Assembly: GCA_958510875.1 (NCBI GenBank)
Contig: OY294068.1
Coordinates: forward strand, 194,952,315-195,016,314
Reading direction: 5' to 3'
DNA length: 64,000 nucleotides
Source of the DNA: Endomychus coccineus
Lineage: Eukaryota > Arthropoda > Insecta > Coleoptera > Endomychidae
Each line of letters starts with the position of its first letter. Positions within the stretch are counted from its first letter, which is position 1. A model generated the notes under the pieces. The model made no database searches. It worked only from the letters and a program-made list of their open reading frames with translations, and was not told where the DNA came from. Shown here piece by piece: positions 12,301 to 24,892 of this stretch. The position numbers were made by a program, and so were the translations under genes.

Positions 12301-12571
12301 TTCATAGTTCATTATAGGTATGACAAATAAATCTATTGCTTCAAGTCATTTATTTGTAATGAATTTGCTGTTGCAACCAGAGGTTGTTGCATATCTACAT
12401 TAAAATAGCACTATAGTTCCTTCAAATATTGCGTATTCACAATAATTCAAAAATTAATTTTATCAGTACCTACGTCGAATGGCCTATACTCGTTGCTTTT
12501 CCCACAAGACCCTTTGAATTCTTTGTTGATGAACAACGCTTTACTATTTACATTATTGAAAGACCTTGAAC

Positions 12572-14785
12572 ATAAATAAATAAATAAATAAATAAATATT
12601 TCTTTATTGCTACTATAAAAATTTTTTTTTTGACAAAACAACATTTTTTGAGCAAACGTCAGAACACAATGTTAAATTTAGACATATAAAAGTAAAGACA
12701 ATTAAATATAGACATATCTACGTAAATAAGGACTTAGAATTAAGAAATTCGTTCACCGTGTAAAAGGAATGTTTTAACAGTTCTCCCTTGATTTTATGTT
12801 TAAAAAGTTTTATGTCAGAAATAGATCTAACAGAAACTGGCAAATGATTGTACAATTTAAATGGCATAATTAAATGACTATTACTTGTAATGGATAAGTT
12901 GTGATGAGGAAGTAGGATTTTATCTTTATCTCTTAGATTATAATCAATGCTTCTATTTGAATAAGTAATAGAATTACTCAAATATGATTTTATGTAAGTT
13001 AAACAAGATAATATATATAAAGATGGTATTGTCAATATATTTAAATATTTAAAAAGACTTGTACAAGAATCAGTAGGTTTTTTATGAAGCATAGTTCTGA
13101 TTATTTTCTTTTGTACAACAAATAAATATCGAGCATTAGGTGAGTTACCCCAACAAATAATGCCATAGTTCAATATAGACTGTATATGTCCAAAGTAATA
13201 AACTTTTAATGTGGCAAGACTGACATATTGTCTAAGTTGCCATGTAACGTAACATGCGGTAGATAGCTTCCTACTTAAAAACTCAGCATGGTTGTTCCAT
13301 TTTAAGTGATTGTCGATGTTTAAACCGAGAAATTTAATACACTTAGAAGGTTGAATAGTTTTTTGATTTATTCGAATCAAAATGCTAAAGTTGATTTCAC
13401 TAGCTGAAAATAGTACACATTTAGTTTTAAGAGGATTTAGAATCAACCTGTTGTCGGAACAATAAGCTTGCATCGTATCTAGACACATACTAATTTTAGG
13501 TGAGAGATTATTTATGTTGCTATCACTAGTTCCACCGCAAGTATCATCGACAAATTGAGTTAAACAGTATTTTTGAAGGTGAAGAGGTAAATCGTTGATA
13601 AACAATAAAAATAAAATAGGTCCTAGTGTATTACCTTGAGGTACTCCCATTTTTATTATCTTATGGTCCGATTTATATTCAACATTATTGCGTCTTATTA
13701 GGACATGTTGCGAACGATCAGATAAGTAGGAAGCAATCCAATCCAACGCCTACACCTCTGATACCATAAAGGGAGAGTTTTTGCACTAAAATATTATGGT
13801 CCACCATGTCAAAAGCACGCGATAAATCAAAAAATATTCCTACAGCATGTTGCTTTCGTTCAAAACTATTCAAAATAAATTCAAGAAATCTCAATATTGC
13901 ATCCTGAGTAGAGAGACCCAACTGAAAGCCAAATTGCTGTTTAGAAATGTTATTGTGTTTTTTTATGAACGATTGCAGAATCTTGCAATACGCAGTTTCA
14001 AAAATTCTCGAAAAGACTGAAAGAAGACAAATTGGTCTATAGTTAGCCATATCGGTACGCTCATTCTTTTTATAAACAGGCATTAAAATTGAATTTTTCA
14101 GAATAGAAGGGAACACACCTTGCCGAAAGGATAAATTTATAAGATTGCATAAGGGGTATTTTAAAACATCTACCACATGTAGTAATAGAGACCATGGTAT
14201 ACCATCGAACCCTTGAGCATGTTTTTTTGCTACTTTCCGCATCAATGACGCCACATCATCAGGAATTAATGGAATAAGAAAAAGTGATGAGGTTATACGC
14301 TTGTGTAGTATCAAAGGGACATGATTACTTTTAGAAGAAAAATTGTATGAATGATTGAGTTCATAGAAATGATTACTGCATTTCTGTGCAGCTTCCTTCA
14401 ATTCGATTTCAGTGCCATCAGTTAGTAAAAACTTGTCCGGCAATTGCTCTTTGCGTTGAAAATTAAACTGATCTTTGATTATAGTCCAAGCCGTTAATGA
14501 TTTATTATTAGAATGAGCAATTTTTGAATCATAATAATGTTTTTTAGACTTATTTATTAAGTTTTGGTGTTGTTCTTGTAGTATTGAATATTTTTCCCCA
14601 ATTAGTGGATCATTTGAACTTTTGTATAAACTAAATAAATCTCTCAGAAGATAACTTTGATTTAGAATATGAGTAGAGATCCAAGGCTTATGCTTCAGAT
14701 GTTTGGAAGATTGTCTTTTCTTAATAATGCGTTCGAGTGGAAATGCTCTATCAACTATTGTGGTAAATCGTTCATGGAACAACAT
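12572..14785 (-). pseudogene. LINE reverse transcriptase, one frameshift
   Basis: Two overlapping minus-strand frames (14785-13718 and 13746-12718) together give about 690 residues of a non-LTR reverse transcriptase. The first holds a PWI-containing linker, the fingers (QGFDGIPWSLL, NSILMPVYKK, NYRPICLLS) and palm motif A (FFDLSRAFDMVDH). The second holds GVPQGNTLGPILFLLFINDL and the catalytic FVDDT, then the thumb with KFLGLNIDNHLKWNNH. A single-base slip near 13740 separates them. The endonuclease domain is absent, so the copy is 5'-truncated. It ends in an (AAAT)n tract (12572-12598), read as (ATTT)n on the element strand. Motifs fit the CR1/Jockey group; the clade is not certain. It is the best preserved retrotransposon protein in the window. 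Confidence 0.88.
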
Positions 14786-15639
14786 ACTTTTGAATCTTCG
14801 CTAGCAACCACCAAAACCCTCTCATTGAAATGTATCGTAGGAAAAACACTTCCAATATAAAACATTGAGATTGAGTTAGTATTTAAAATGTTATATTAGC
14901 TTATAAATATTGTTCGTTCATAGCTTAAACGAATGCTTGGGCACGTTACCACTTTTCTTTTTCTTAACCTTTGTTGCTGATGGAATGAAAAAAGTTTTGT
15001 GTCGATTGGTCTATAATCAAAAATATATTTAAAACCTCCTCTATTTACTGGACTATAATGGTATCAACCTACAAATAAATCACTTGTTCATTCATCCGTT
15101 CTGAAACTTCTGATGATTTTATTCAAGACATTGGTGAGTAGGGTCATTTCATAGAGATATATCCTAATATATCTACGCTAAGATCTTTCATTGTTATCGT
15201 ATATCCACACGAAATTACCGTAGCCCTTACGTCCAGGCTCGGAATTTATATCGTTTTCAGATAGGTACCGATGATTTCATTAAACCTCAAGACGTGTGAC
15301 GTAAACGAGCCCAGTAATATTGACTTCCAACGAGGCGTTTGCGCTTACCTGCCCTTAGAAATGCAGAGGCGTTTAGAACGAAATTTGTTCATCACAGTTA
15401 TAATACGTATACATCGAATATATCAAGATGTCCTCGTTTCCGTTTTGCTCTAATAGTCATGAAACTTTTATGTTCATAACATGTCTAATTCTAATAATCG
15501 ATACGTATGTATCGTGCGATTGTGATCAGAACATACCATCAGGTATTTAAAGTGATGCATATAAATATACTAAGTAGACTCATAGTCGAATAATAATAGC
15601 ATTTTACGTCTTAATTCTTATGGAAAAGTTTCTCTGGTC
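14786..15639. other. Unassigned stretch
   Basis: AT-rich sequence beyond the 5' truncation of the LINE. No motifs recognised. Confidence 0.4.
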
Positions 15640-15780
15640 TAGATCGATCAGTACTATTACAATCTAATAGTTCCGGACAGCTGTTTTGCTCTCTCGAGCC
15701 CATCGGCGATATAAGTTGCCATGTTAGTGAACGATCATTCTGTCGAAGATATAAATAACACGACTAATAGAATGCTAGAG
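15640..15780 (-). repeat. Repeat family B copy with intact hammerhead-like stem II
   Basis: On the minus strand it reads CCGATGGGCTCGAGAGAGCA, then AAACAGCTGTCCGGAACTATT, then AGATTGTAATAG. The GCTC-GAGA-GAGC hairpin is perfect here, whereas the CTGATGA box has decayed to CCGATGG. CAGAATGATCGTTCACTAA upstream matches the other family B copies. Confidence 0.6.
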
Positions 15781-16070
15781 AGGACTAATTGCTTGCCGAA
15801 GTGCGTCGCTTCGAAACTCAGTACTAGTCATAGTTTTTCATTTAGCCATTAATATTAGGATGTGGCATAGTATTCTTACAAACCCTCGCTGATAGATGTG
15901 GCTCATGGCGGTTGTACTTACAGACTCCTAATGTAATGATAGATTCCCGATTGTAGAACATATCCTCGATGATAGATGGCGCTTTGAACGTACTGGTGGA
16001 ATGTAATAATACCTCTTTCTGACATATGCAAAGTCCGCAGTTTATCTCTCTGATACACACACATTTCCAG

Positions 16071-16140
16071 TGGCGTAACTACCGCCGGTCCAGCCGGTGC
16101 AATTGTCTGGGGCCCCCAACTGAGGGTTTTTTTTGTTATA
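16071..16140 (+). repeat. hAT-like terminus
   Basis: CAGTGGCGTAACTACCGCCG followed by a GGGGCCCCC block resembles the end of the hAT element at 53773 (CAGTGGCGTAGCGAGGG...GCCCCGGGCGC). No partner end or transposase was found, so it is a solo end or fragment. Confidence 0.5.
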
Positions 16141-17849
16141 TTATTTTACACTTTGTGGTATGTTGTTATTGTGTGACAAAAATATTAAATAATTATTTTA
16201 ATGAAAATAGTGTAAATATTGTTTAGAGATTCCTGTATTTTATTTTAATATTACTTAATTAAAGAAAATACGAAATAATAAGAATTTCACTTTTAGCCAC
16301 TTTTATTTTTTTTAATTATCCGAAAGATCTATCTTTATTAGTTTCTAAGACACTGCGCACAGCCAGTGAACATTCTCATTTCGTCATACAGTACATAATA
16401 TTATATGCATGAATCCTAATAAATTTATTATTTATTATTTTTAACAATCAATAAATACTCAAATCGCCGATATCTGATATGTACGTTTCTCCTTTATAAT
16501 GTTTTACAAAAGTCAATACTTGTTTGTGAAAATACGAGATTCACCCCGATTTTAATATGAAATGACTTGACTTGGACCTATTATTCCTCATTCCATATCT
16601 AAATTATCTAGTTGACCTAGAACATGCACAAAGTTTGACTCCGCTTGAAGCATTCATGAGGATTTCCAATAATTGACTAGTTGCATTTTAAAATATGAGG
16701 GATCTGATAAATTCGCGTACGGTCTTTGAGTCATTCTAATTAAGGGCTGATAATGGGGAAATACGCGCAGGAATATACGGTGATGGTTTCATAAAGCTTG
16801 CGGTTTTGTTGACCGTGTTTATACGTAAAGTTGGCTAATCGTCACGTTCCAAACTCTGCTCAATGTTAGATTATCGGATTTAACTTTGAACGCAGCAATA
16901 TTCATAATTAGCGCCCGAATTATGTCGTTAAGTCAAATTGTACGCATTGGGTGCTGATGAGAATATGTTGTTCGAATCATTCGGAACTAATTATTACATT
17001 GTACTTGATTGATAGAAAGTTTCATTTTATGAAAAAACGATTTTTATAGTCAGTCCCACTGTTTGATATACAGAATGTTCCAGAACTATCTTATGCTCTT
17101 TAAAAAATGACAGCTGAAAGGTAGGTTTTTTGGTTATGGTGGAAATGACCCAACTTAAAAAAAAGAACAAATTTGGTGGCATAACTTCTCACACTAACGT
17201 GTTAATTTTATAATATTGAAATCAATTGGATCTTTGCATAGGCATATGATTTTATTTTTTTCCCAGCCTTCGGATGCTTAGTCCCTCGTTTTATTTTTCT
17301 AAGCAAAAAGTAAAAGACATAATGAAATTTTTGAAGAAATATAAACGTTTGAATATGATAGGACCTTTCGTTTTTGAGTTATCGTGTAGACAAGCATTCC
17401 GTGACATACCATCCATCCAGACAGACGAATTTTTTCAAAGTTGCTCTACATTCGATGAGAAATACTGTAGTGAAGAAATTTTTGATCTAGGACTTCTTTT
17501 AACGATTTAGAAATAGCTTGATCAAATACAATATACACGTCTTCGTCTGCGAAGTTTGTAATAATAAAACAATAACAAAATTCAATATGATAAAAGTATT
17601 ACAAATAAACACTACACTGAATAACTGTGAAAAACCTCTCAAATAAACTTTTATTTTAAAAGTAAAAGAAAACAGGACATGTTTCTCCACACGGTGGCTT
17701 CTTCACGTGAACAAATGGTACTTTAACTTACAAAGTTATTATAGTAATATATACACAAACAGATAATGAAAGGGTGCTGACTTAATGATTATGAATTCAG
17801 ATTCAGGTTGTTACAGAGATCAAAATCTAATAATCAGTTTGCGACGGGC
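16141..17849. other. Unassigned stretch, possible mariner-type end at 17071
   Basis: TACAGAATGTTCCAGAA at about 17071 resembles the TACAGGATGTCCCxGG ends seen elsewhere, suggesting a decayed MITE. The 78-codon frame at 17274-17510 has no recognisable domain. Confidence 0.35.
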
Positions 17850-18140
17850 TGCTTGCGTGGAAGGAAATTGAGAAACGGGAAATATGAAGAATTTGCCTGA
17901 TTATTGTTATCTACCTTATTTAGCACATGTAAGATTTCAAAGTTTTGATTAAATTGGTCTCCCGTCTATAACAAATGCTTGGCATAATGAGAGTCAAGTT
18001 TGTTATTTCTATAACTCCTAAAATGTTCATCCACTCTGGTAGTAATAAACTCACCACTTTGACCTATATACAAGTTTGAAACAGATCCACAATGTAACTT
18101 ATACACGCCAAATTGCATTCCTTTTTTTCACTCAGTGTGT
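17850..18140 (-). pseudogene. Penelope-like element, GIY-YIG fragment
   Basis: On the minus strand, about 18110-17970 reads GVYKLHCGSVSNLYIGQSGEF, then TTRVDEH. GVYKLxC...YIGQ(T/S)G...R..EH is the hallmark of the GIY-YIG endonuclease of Penelope-like elements, with the canonical YIG intact. About 17950-17880 continues NFEILHVLNK, as in the C-terminal extension, after a short frame break. The reverse transcriptase is not preserved. Confidence 0.75.
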
Positions 18141-19049
18141 TGATACTTTTAGATTGTGGTCGAAATTATTGTTAATTGCTTTGAATTTTATAATATTCAC
18201 ATTCTTTTGTCTTTTGGACATTTTGGGTTGACATTGAAATTTGATACATACCATGATAAGCTCAAAGCTTTGTGACAAATTGGATGAAAAACTTACTTAA
18301 CCCAATAAATAGAAGAAGTAATCGTCGTTTAATAAGAATTAACAAGACTGAATCCTTGTTTTTTTCCCTCGCAAAACTGCCAACCACTTCTTTTGAAAAG
18401 TTTGGCGTCCCCCTTCTCGATTAGCTCTCGATGAATTGACATCATGGCAAGTGATCCATGTTTTTATTCGGCGCAATTTCGAAATTTCCAGGGAGGAGTA
18501 AATGTCCCACTTTCGGGCGCCTATGAACAGCGATTGAATTTTAGGAGAGGAGATAGGCATCAGGAAAGACCCACTAGGCATAGGCGAAGTAGAACTCCAC
18601 CGATCGTTAGAAAATGGAGTCGCAAGATCTCACCTTCATTTAGTGTATATTTGAACAGTATCCAGGACAGACCTTAACAGAGGAAAAAATCACATGAATA
18701 ATTTACAAATGTACAAAATACTTGTACAATTTACTTGTTAGTTATATTAGTTACTGGTCGATGTAGAAAAAACTGATTACTTTTGTGGATAATATGATAA
18801 TATCTAACAAATAATTTGTTGAAGAATTTTGTATATTAATTTGTTACTTATTACATTCGCTGGTGTTGCCATCTTGGCACGAGGTTACTGGCATTTCTCG
18901 TAACCTCAATGAAATAAGAGGACATCTTTCAAGTCAATGTTTCACATTCCACTGGAGTTATCGTAGTGGGATATCTTCTCTCGTGTAGATGGCGTTAGAT
19001 ACTTCAGCCTCTCCAGCATTTGCTCAATGGCGTATATATACCTCGACAG
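18141..19049. other. Unassigned stretch with a shared short repeat
   Basis: GATTGAATTTTAGGAGAGGA with TAGGCATCAGGAAAG (about 18531-18570) recurs at 32869-32945. Otherwise nothing is recognised. Confidence 0.4.
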
Positions 19050-19165
19050 TTAATAGCACTGCACCATATTTGTTCACTGATGAGCTCGAAAGAACGAAAC
19101 AGCTGACCAGAACTATTAGCTGTAGCGTTACTGGTTGATATGTCGAAACCTAATTATCATTGTTG
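19050..19165 (+). ncRNA. Hammerhead-ribozyme-like core in repeat family B
   Basis: CTGATGA at 19077-19083 is followed by a small hairpin (19084-19095, GCTC-GAAA-GAAC with one mismatch), GAAA at 19096-19099, and a five-pair stem CAGCT (19100-19104) with AGCTG (19118-19122). GTA (19122-19124) then sits where the cleavage triplet belongs. This is the order of a hammerhead core: CUGANGA, stem II, GAAA, stem III, NUH. Stem I pairing is weak by eye, so activity is doubtful. Family members at 5.7, 6.0, 7.4 and 15.7 kb carry the same layout with different damage. Confidence 0.45.
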
Positions 19166-20094
19166 GATAGAATCAGATGAGACCATATTATTACATGAAT
19201 CACATGATTTAGTTTGGATCGAGAAATACATTTCATGCAGGCCACATAACACCCTCATGCATGACTGATGAATTTCCAATTCACAACTTTTAAGAGTGTA
19301 ATAAATCGACCACGAAACCAGTACTTCTGCCTCCGGGTTTGAAAGCGGTCATGCGGGCGCGATCTATGAGCGAATAAGCGGAAGGTCTTCATGGCCTATT
19401 GCCACGCATCCTACGCACAATGCAATACTTTGTCACCCCCTTATAATAGAGCCAATTCTTGATGTTGATAAGTAGGAGCTTTAAAATAACAATTCTCCCC
19501 TGATAACTCATGTTAACATTATCGAAGTAACAGTTGGTTATAATCAGATGGTTCTTTATTAGCAAATGTAGATGAGGACTAAATAATAAAGTTTATATAG
19601 CAGTAGGACTTAGGAGTTGGGATCAATGGAGTGAAGAAAGAGAGCCAACATTTCAATTTATGTCCCCAAATGATTTTATATGTCAATGGTATTATTGAAA
19701 TATAAATGCACCAGTTCACAAAGTGGTATAGTTAATGTGATTGATTTCATAGAATTATATGGATATTATTTGATATAATCAAAATTTCACATCAGGGCAC
19801 GATATAAACCAGGCAATAATGTAATGGGAATATAATAACTTACATATCGAATAGTCAAAGGAATTATTCCAGCCATTAATGTGAATTCTTAATATACACA
19901 AATTTTATCCAAGAGATTACGTATTTTCTGAACTAATAATTGAAGGCTTCATTCTAGAAAACTGTAGTATTAGAAGCTTTTTAGAGAACAAAGACATACC
20001 TACCTTAAAAAATAAGATGCTGATCGATGGCTGATAATCATGCACAACAACGGAAATGCAAGAAAAAAAGATCCAAGGAACAGAAATGGAATTA
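19166..20094. other. Unassigned stretch
   Basis: No feature recognised. Confidence 0.35.
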
Positions 20095-20255
20095 TTTTGT
20101 TTTTAATAGAACATCAGATCATATTCGAGATGATATATCGACAAAGACTAAGCATGGAAGCAGTAGAACAATGATGATTTGGTCACATAAAGAGGGTGGA
20201 TGACAGGAGGATAAAAATGAGAATATTCGAAGCCAGAACAAAAATTTCTACACGT
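20095..20255 (+). pseudogene. LINE C-terminal fragment
   Basis: About 20135-20240 reads YRQRLSMEAVEQ, two stops, then FGHIKRVDDRRIKMRIFEAR. WFGHxxRMxxxRxPxxxLEA is a common segment near the C-terminus of RTE-like and related LINE proteins. Only this segment is visible. Confidence 0.55.
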
Positions 20256-20390
20256 TTATGACTCAGCGCCATTTCAGTCTCTATATTCTACAATTAACTC
20301 TAATAGTGTGAAGAAAGAACCCTACCTTTAACTGTAGTAGACTTAATTCCTATTTCGAACCCCAATCAAAATCGTCTTTATTTCCATGTG

Positions 20391-20639
20391 GGCAAATTTC
20401 GATGTTTGTATAGGGTAAATCGGTAACTATAGGAGAGGAAAGCACACATTTTCGATCTCATTTATTGAGACAAACTCTCTGGAGGAAGAAAAATTTGCTA
20501 TTGTCTTTTGCCTTTATGAAAAATACAATATTCGGCAATAACTCAAAATAGCAGCTTTTTTCAAATTTTCTCGACGCCACTGGATTATAGAGAAAAAAAT
20601 CCCGAGCATGAATATGGAAGAGTTCATAGGTAAAGTTGT
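20391..20639 (+). repeat. Partial copy of the inverted-repeat element at 37883-39730
   Basis: GGGCAAATTTCGATGTTTGTATAGGG, in pieces, and CTCGACGCCACTGGATTATA match both arms of the element at 37883-39730. The copy runs directly into the LINE fragment that follows. Confidence 0.6.
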
Positions 20640-22400
20640 GACATCATCATATTGGGGACTATGATGGGATACGCCTTCCTAAAGAAGTCGCTAGCTCAAG
20701 TTTTGGTTGCATTAAACTACTAGATTATCAAATCCCCATTTTAGACCAGACGGTGGGGACGAAATAATATGAAAACGTGTATTTTCCGGGCGGTAGCAAT
20801 GTTTCGATTGATTCTTATGTATTTTTTGCAGTAGAATACGATTACCGTTACCTACTTTGTAAAAATTGTACTTCATTTTTTAATTTAACAATTTGTGATA
20901 CAAAAAATAAATTTTTTTACATTTTCCTTTAGGTATATCTCCTTTCCTGTGCATTTTTAGCATTATGCAGTTTTATGTTCCTCACTTAATTATCTACAAA
21001 ACGAGATCTGGCGCGATATCCCAAGTGCCATTGTTAACCTGCAAATTGCGTTGAAAGTTTAAAAAGCGTGTTTTTCTAAACATTCAATATCTCAACAGTT
21101 AAATGATGCTTACGAGCTTAAAATTCTCAGAAAATGTTGCTATAACTAATATAAATAAGTGCACCAAATTTCAAAACGATCGCTTTTTAACTTTAAGAGT
21201 TATTTACGATCAAAATTTTTTTCGAACTTAGTTACATAATGCGCCAAAGCTTCTGAGATCATCTGATTTTTATCTTACTGGTCTCAAAAATTCAATAGAA
21301 TATTCAAATTTAATATCCCGTTGGAATTTTTGGAAAAAGTTAATTAGAACCGATTTTATAACGATTTGCTTAACACTAGTAGTTATATATACGTGAGTAT
21401 AGAACTACTAGTGTTAAACAAATCGTTATAAAATCGGTTCTAATTAACTTTTTTTCCAAATTCCAACGGGATATCAAATTTGAATAGCTTTTAAATTTTT
21501 GAGACCAGTTGGATCAAAATCAGACAATCACAGCAACTTTGGCGAAATATGCAACGATCGTTGATAACTCTAAAAGTTGAGAAGCGATCGTTTTGAAATT
21601 TAGTGCATTCATTTATAATAGTAACAGCAATATATTCTGAGAATTTCGAACTCCTAGATATTTTAATTGTTGAGATATTGAATGTTTAAAAAAACATGCT
21701 TTTTCAATTTTCAAACGCAATTTGCGGATTAACAATGGCACTTGGGATATCGCACCAGATCTCATTTTGTAGATAATAAGATAATTAAGGAACAAAAAAC
21801 TATGAGGTACATAATGCTAAAAATGCACAGGAAAGGAGATATGAAAAAAATGTGAAAAAAGTAATTTTTCTTTCACAAATCATAAAATTAAACAAAGAAG
21901 CACAACTTTTACAAAGTACGGGTAACGATAATCGTATCCTACGGCAAAAAAAACAATCGAAACATTGCTACCGCCCGGAAAATGCAGGCAAAAATCTACG
22001 CCGTCTGGTCTACTTCAAAATCTTTGCCATATCTTCATTAATTGCGTCAACCAGTCTCTGTCTCTCTCCTCTAGCTTCATTGAATGGTATAAGGGCTCCA
22101 GATGTGAAAGCGGTATAAAGTGTACCATCATCTGCAAAGCTGTAGACGGGACAGGGGGTCACTTCCAGCAGGTAGTTTATATGAAGCAGAAACAAAGTTG
22201 GAGCCAAGACGGATCCCTGTGAAACACAAGCGTTGATAGCCATTATATCGGATGATACTGGAAACACCACATGGAGTGATCTATCTGTGAGAACTCGATA
22301 GTAAGCAACAAAGTTGAGGCAACAAACCATTGACGGAAGTCAAATCCTTTGGAGATATCCAATGCTACACACACAAAAGACCCACCTCCACCCCCGATTC
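20640..22400 (-). pseudogene. LINE family A reverse transcriptase, split by a palindrome
   Basis: On the minus strand, 22372-22339 reads ALDISKGFDF (palm motif A). After a frame change, 22330-22014 reads VSQGSVLAPTLFLLHINYLL and the catalytic box YSFADDGTLYTAF. The frame breaks at 22011, where the 1.27-kb palindrome starts, and homology resumes at 20742-20640 with FNATKT and PNMMMS, the next conserved block of the family. Family A is a CR1/Jockey-like non-LTR element with other fragments at 27.0, 28.2, 33.5, 42.1, 43.3, 48.7 and 59.6 kb. Confidence 0.8.
20743..22011. mobile_element. 1.27-kb palindromic (foldback) element
   Basis: AGACCAGACGG at 20743 and CCGTCTGGTCT ending at 22011 are the tips of arms of roughly 630 bp that are near-identical in inverted orientation. 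They meet at the 18-nt spacer 21385-21402 between TAACACTAGTAGTT and AACTACTAGTGTTA. No transposase is present, so it is non-autonomous. It interrupts a LINE reverse transcriptase. The host sequence on either side suggests a short duplication (ATTT/ACTT), which is not clean enough to assign a superfamily. Confidence 0.85.
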
Positions 22401-22439
22401 AATTTGATGAATTGAACCGGTCCTCTTGCGTGAATGTCT

Positions 22440-23341
22440 CTACCTACTTGTTAGTCCACTGTAATTCTGAGTGTCGGAAGTTTATGTATCGCGTGAGAGT
22501 TAGTTTACCATCATGAGATGGTTTAGGAGGTATTTACATAATTGAATATTTACCCTCCAGGCTGCTGTAATTATGTATGATCTTATTGTTGATTTGTGGA
22601 ATGCTTGGCTTGCTTTATTGTTTTAGTTATGTTCTTTGTGGGTTTTGTGGCTGGTTTGTTGGTTAGTTGTCTTCGTATTTTTTGTTGTTCGTTATTCAAG
22701 GAGGCTGTCGAGAGCTTCCTTGCTTAGGTTTGGATTGTCATTGGGAAGTCTTCGTATCTGAGTGGGAAGTTGTTATTTGTTAGGGCGATCTCGTTTTGCA
22801 CCTGTACGAATTTCGGACATGTCGTGATTCTGTGAATAGGGTCGTCCACTTCGTTGCATTGGTCGTAGTTGCTGGTATCGCTTTTACCGATGCGATGAAT
22901 GTGTATTTGGAAGTTTCCATGGCCGCTGAGTAATTGTGTTGTTTTCGGGTTAAGCTGCCCAGGAGTGTTCAGCCAGTTGGCAACGTTGGGGATCATCTTG
23001 TGGGTCATTCTGCCCTTTGAGCTGTGGCTCCATCTGTTTTGCCACTCATCTAAGGTGATGTTATTTAGGGAGTTTTTGAAGGCTGCTATTGCGTTGGGGT
23101 CCCTGAGTTGAATTTGTCGGCCCATGTGTGATGCAGCACCGTCTTCTTTGCTTGACGCAGGGCGTAGATTTCTGACAGCTGGATGTCTAGCGGGGGAATT
23201 TTTGCTAAGATGCAAAGTGTATCGCATGGGGTCGAGTGGTACGCTCCGAGTATTGCTCTGAGGCATGTGGCCTGAGTGGACGCTAGGGTTCTGATGTTTC
23301 GTGTGTTTGAAAAATAAATCAATAATTAGGTATATTTGCAA
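22440..23341 (-). pseudogene. R1-clade LINE C-terminus
   Basis: The frame at 23322-23086 reads LRAILGAYHSTPCDTLCILA and then IPPLDIQLSE. A second frame, 23120-22724, continues LDEWQNRW, then TTQLLSGHGNFQIHIHRIGK and a knuckle with Cys...HRITTCP. The order (thumb ILGAYxTxP, PPLD, LxGHGNF, CCHC-like knuckle) is the C-terminal part of R1-clade elements. A frameshift near 23090 separates the pieces. About 22440-22723 is probably 3' untranslated sequence. Confidence 0.8.
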
Positions 23342-24299
23342 GCTGACTCTGCACCCATTTCTTGCCGTTCACAGATGTTGCAGCCAACACAATGGGGTTT
23401 AATCAGCTAGTTGTTTTATTGCAGTGAAGCTCAGCATCATAATATGTACTATACTTACCTTATTGTTGGTTAATCTGAGTTCAAAGAATGCTGGCGCAAA
23501 CTATAAATGGAAATTAACGATATCGTATTATTTTCCGGCGTTATGGACTTTTTACGGAAAGCAGACATATCCGGGAAAATGTCACCTCGATTAACATAAA
23601 TTATCTCGCCTTCTATCTGCAGGTCACGAAAGCTTGATACGATATGCAAAAATAACTGACAACAGAATTTCCTCACATCGTTAGCTGCCACGAGAATACA
23701 AACGCAAACGCCATTAACGGAAAATGTTATCGAACAACGTTAGATACCGTAGCAGCTTTCCAGGTATCGAGTACGGTGTTATGGCGTCCGGTGTATGAGA
23801 TATTTTGCGCTATCTGCCTGATTGAAGTGGTGTTTGATATGTCGTGTTACCCCGGGGGCGGCGATACGCATATACGTACATTCATTTCCGCTCGACAGTC
23901 AAATATCCCAGTGGATTGATACAGCTCCGCGTCCATATTTCCCCGTGTCGTACCCTGTTGTCCTTACGAACTTTATTACGCATAAAAAAAGGGCATATAC
24001 GCATTCCGATATTACATAGGTTCGGGTGCGGGGAGATATCCGGAGCTCTCTAACGGAAAATGCGGTGTAGTGACGAGATGGGTATCTACTCATAATAGAT
24101 TATTGCTCAACCGCTTTAGATAATATGCTCCGAATGATTAATATACAGATATCAATAACAATATTGTTGTTATTTAATCAACTGTAAAATCAAAGCGATT
24201 ATATTTAGAAACTCTGAATAAATACAATGGCAATGACGTTTACCGGGGAACGGTAACTTCCCGATTGGCCGGTCTGCCAAAAAAGCCAAACACCAAATT
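23342..24299. other. Unassigned stretch
   Basis: Less AT-rich between about 23750 and 24080. Overlapping short frames there are not supported by motifs or splice sites. Confidence 0.4.
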
Positions 24300-24600
24300 G
24301 GAAAGCATTTGATTCGATAAATTACGATTTACTTTTATACAAATTGAAGTTTTATGGTATAATAAGTTGCTTTGGTTCAATTATTATCTCAAACAAAGAA
24401 AGCAGTATATTGGTTCATACAAGCTTGCGAAACAAATGAATAGCAGCTATTTCTGGAGTTCTCCAAGGTTGTCATCTGGACCCAATTCTTTTCTCGTTAT
24501 TAATAAACGATTTAATATCTAACGTATTGCATTCCTTGTATGCTCGTGAGAGATTTGAAGCTATACCTTTGCTTATGTAGCAAACTCAACTGTCTTTCTT
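24300..24600 (+). pseudogene. LINE reverse transcriptase palm fragment
   Basis: Readable in frame pieces as KAFDSINYDLLLYKLKFYGI, then SGVLQGCHLDPILFSLLIND and a decayed catalytic region. KAFDxxNHxLLxxKL and SGVxQGxxLGPxLFxLxINDL are reverse transcriptase motifs. Frameshifts are present. It differs from family A and from the 12.6-14.8 kb element. Confidence 0.65.
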
Positions 24601-24892
24601 TACAATACGACCTGAATTAATACCCACTAGATACGCAAGGCCTGAGGGCTCGATGGTGACGTCACAAGCTATATTGCAACTAGTGATCCTTACAATGGAA
24701 GGAAAGATTTACTTATTTTTTGGGAAATATGTGAGAACTTTCTGTTCAAATGAGGTTGCCAGACATGAACTCACTTCTTAGTTGCGCCTCAAAAGCCTTT
24801 TTAATGGAAAAAACAAAAATCATGCATATAATATACGAGTTATTATCGTTAAAATTAATACTCTTTGTATTATGATGATTTATTGAATAGTA

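Noticed and set aside
12718..14785. Reading the two frames as an active retrotransposon gene
   Set aside because: There is a frameshift between the palm halves and no endonuclease domain, so it is a pseudogene despite good motif conservation.
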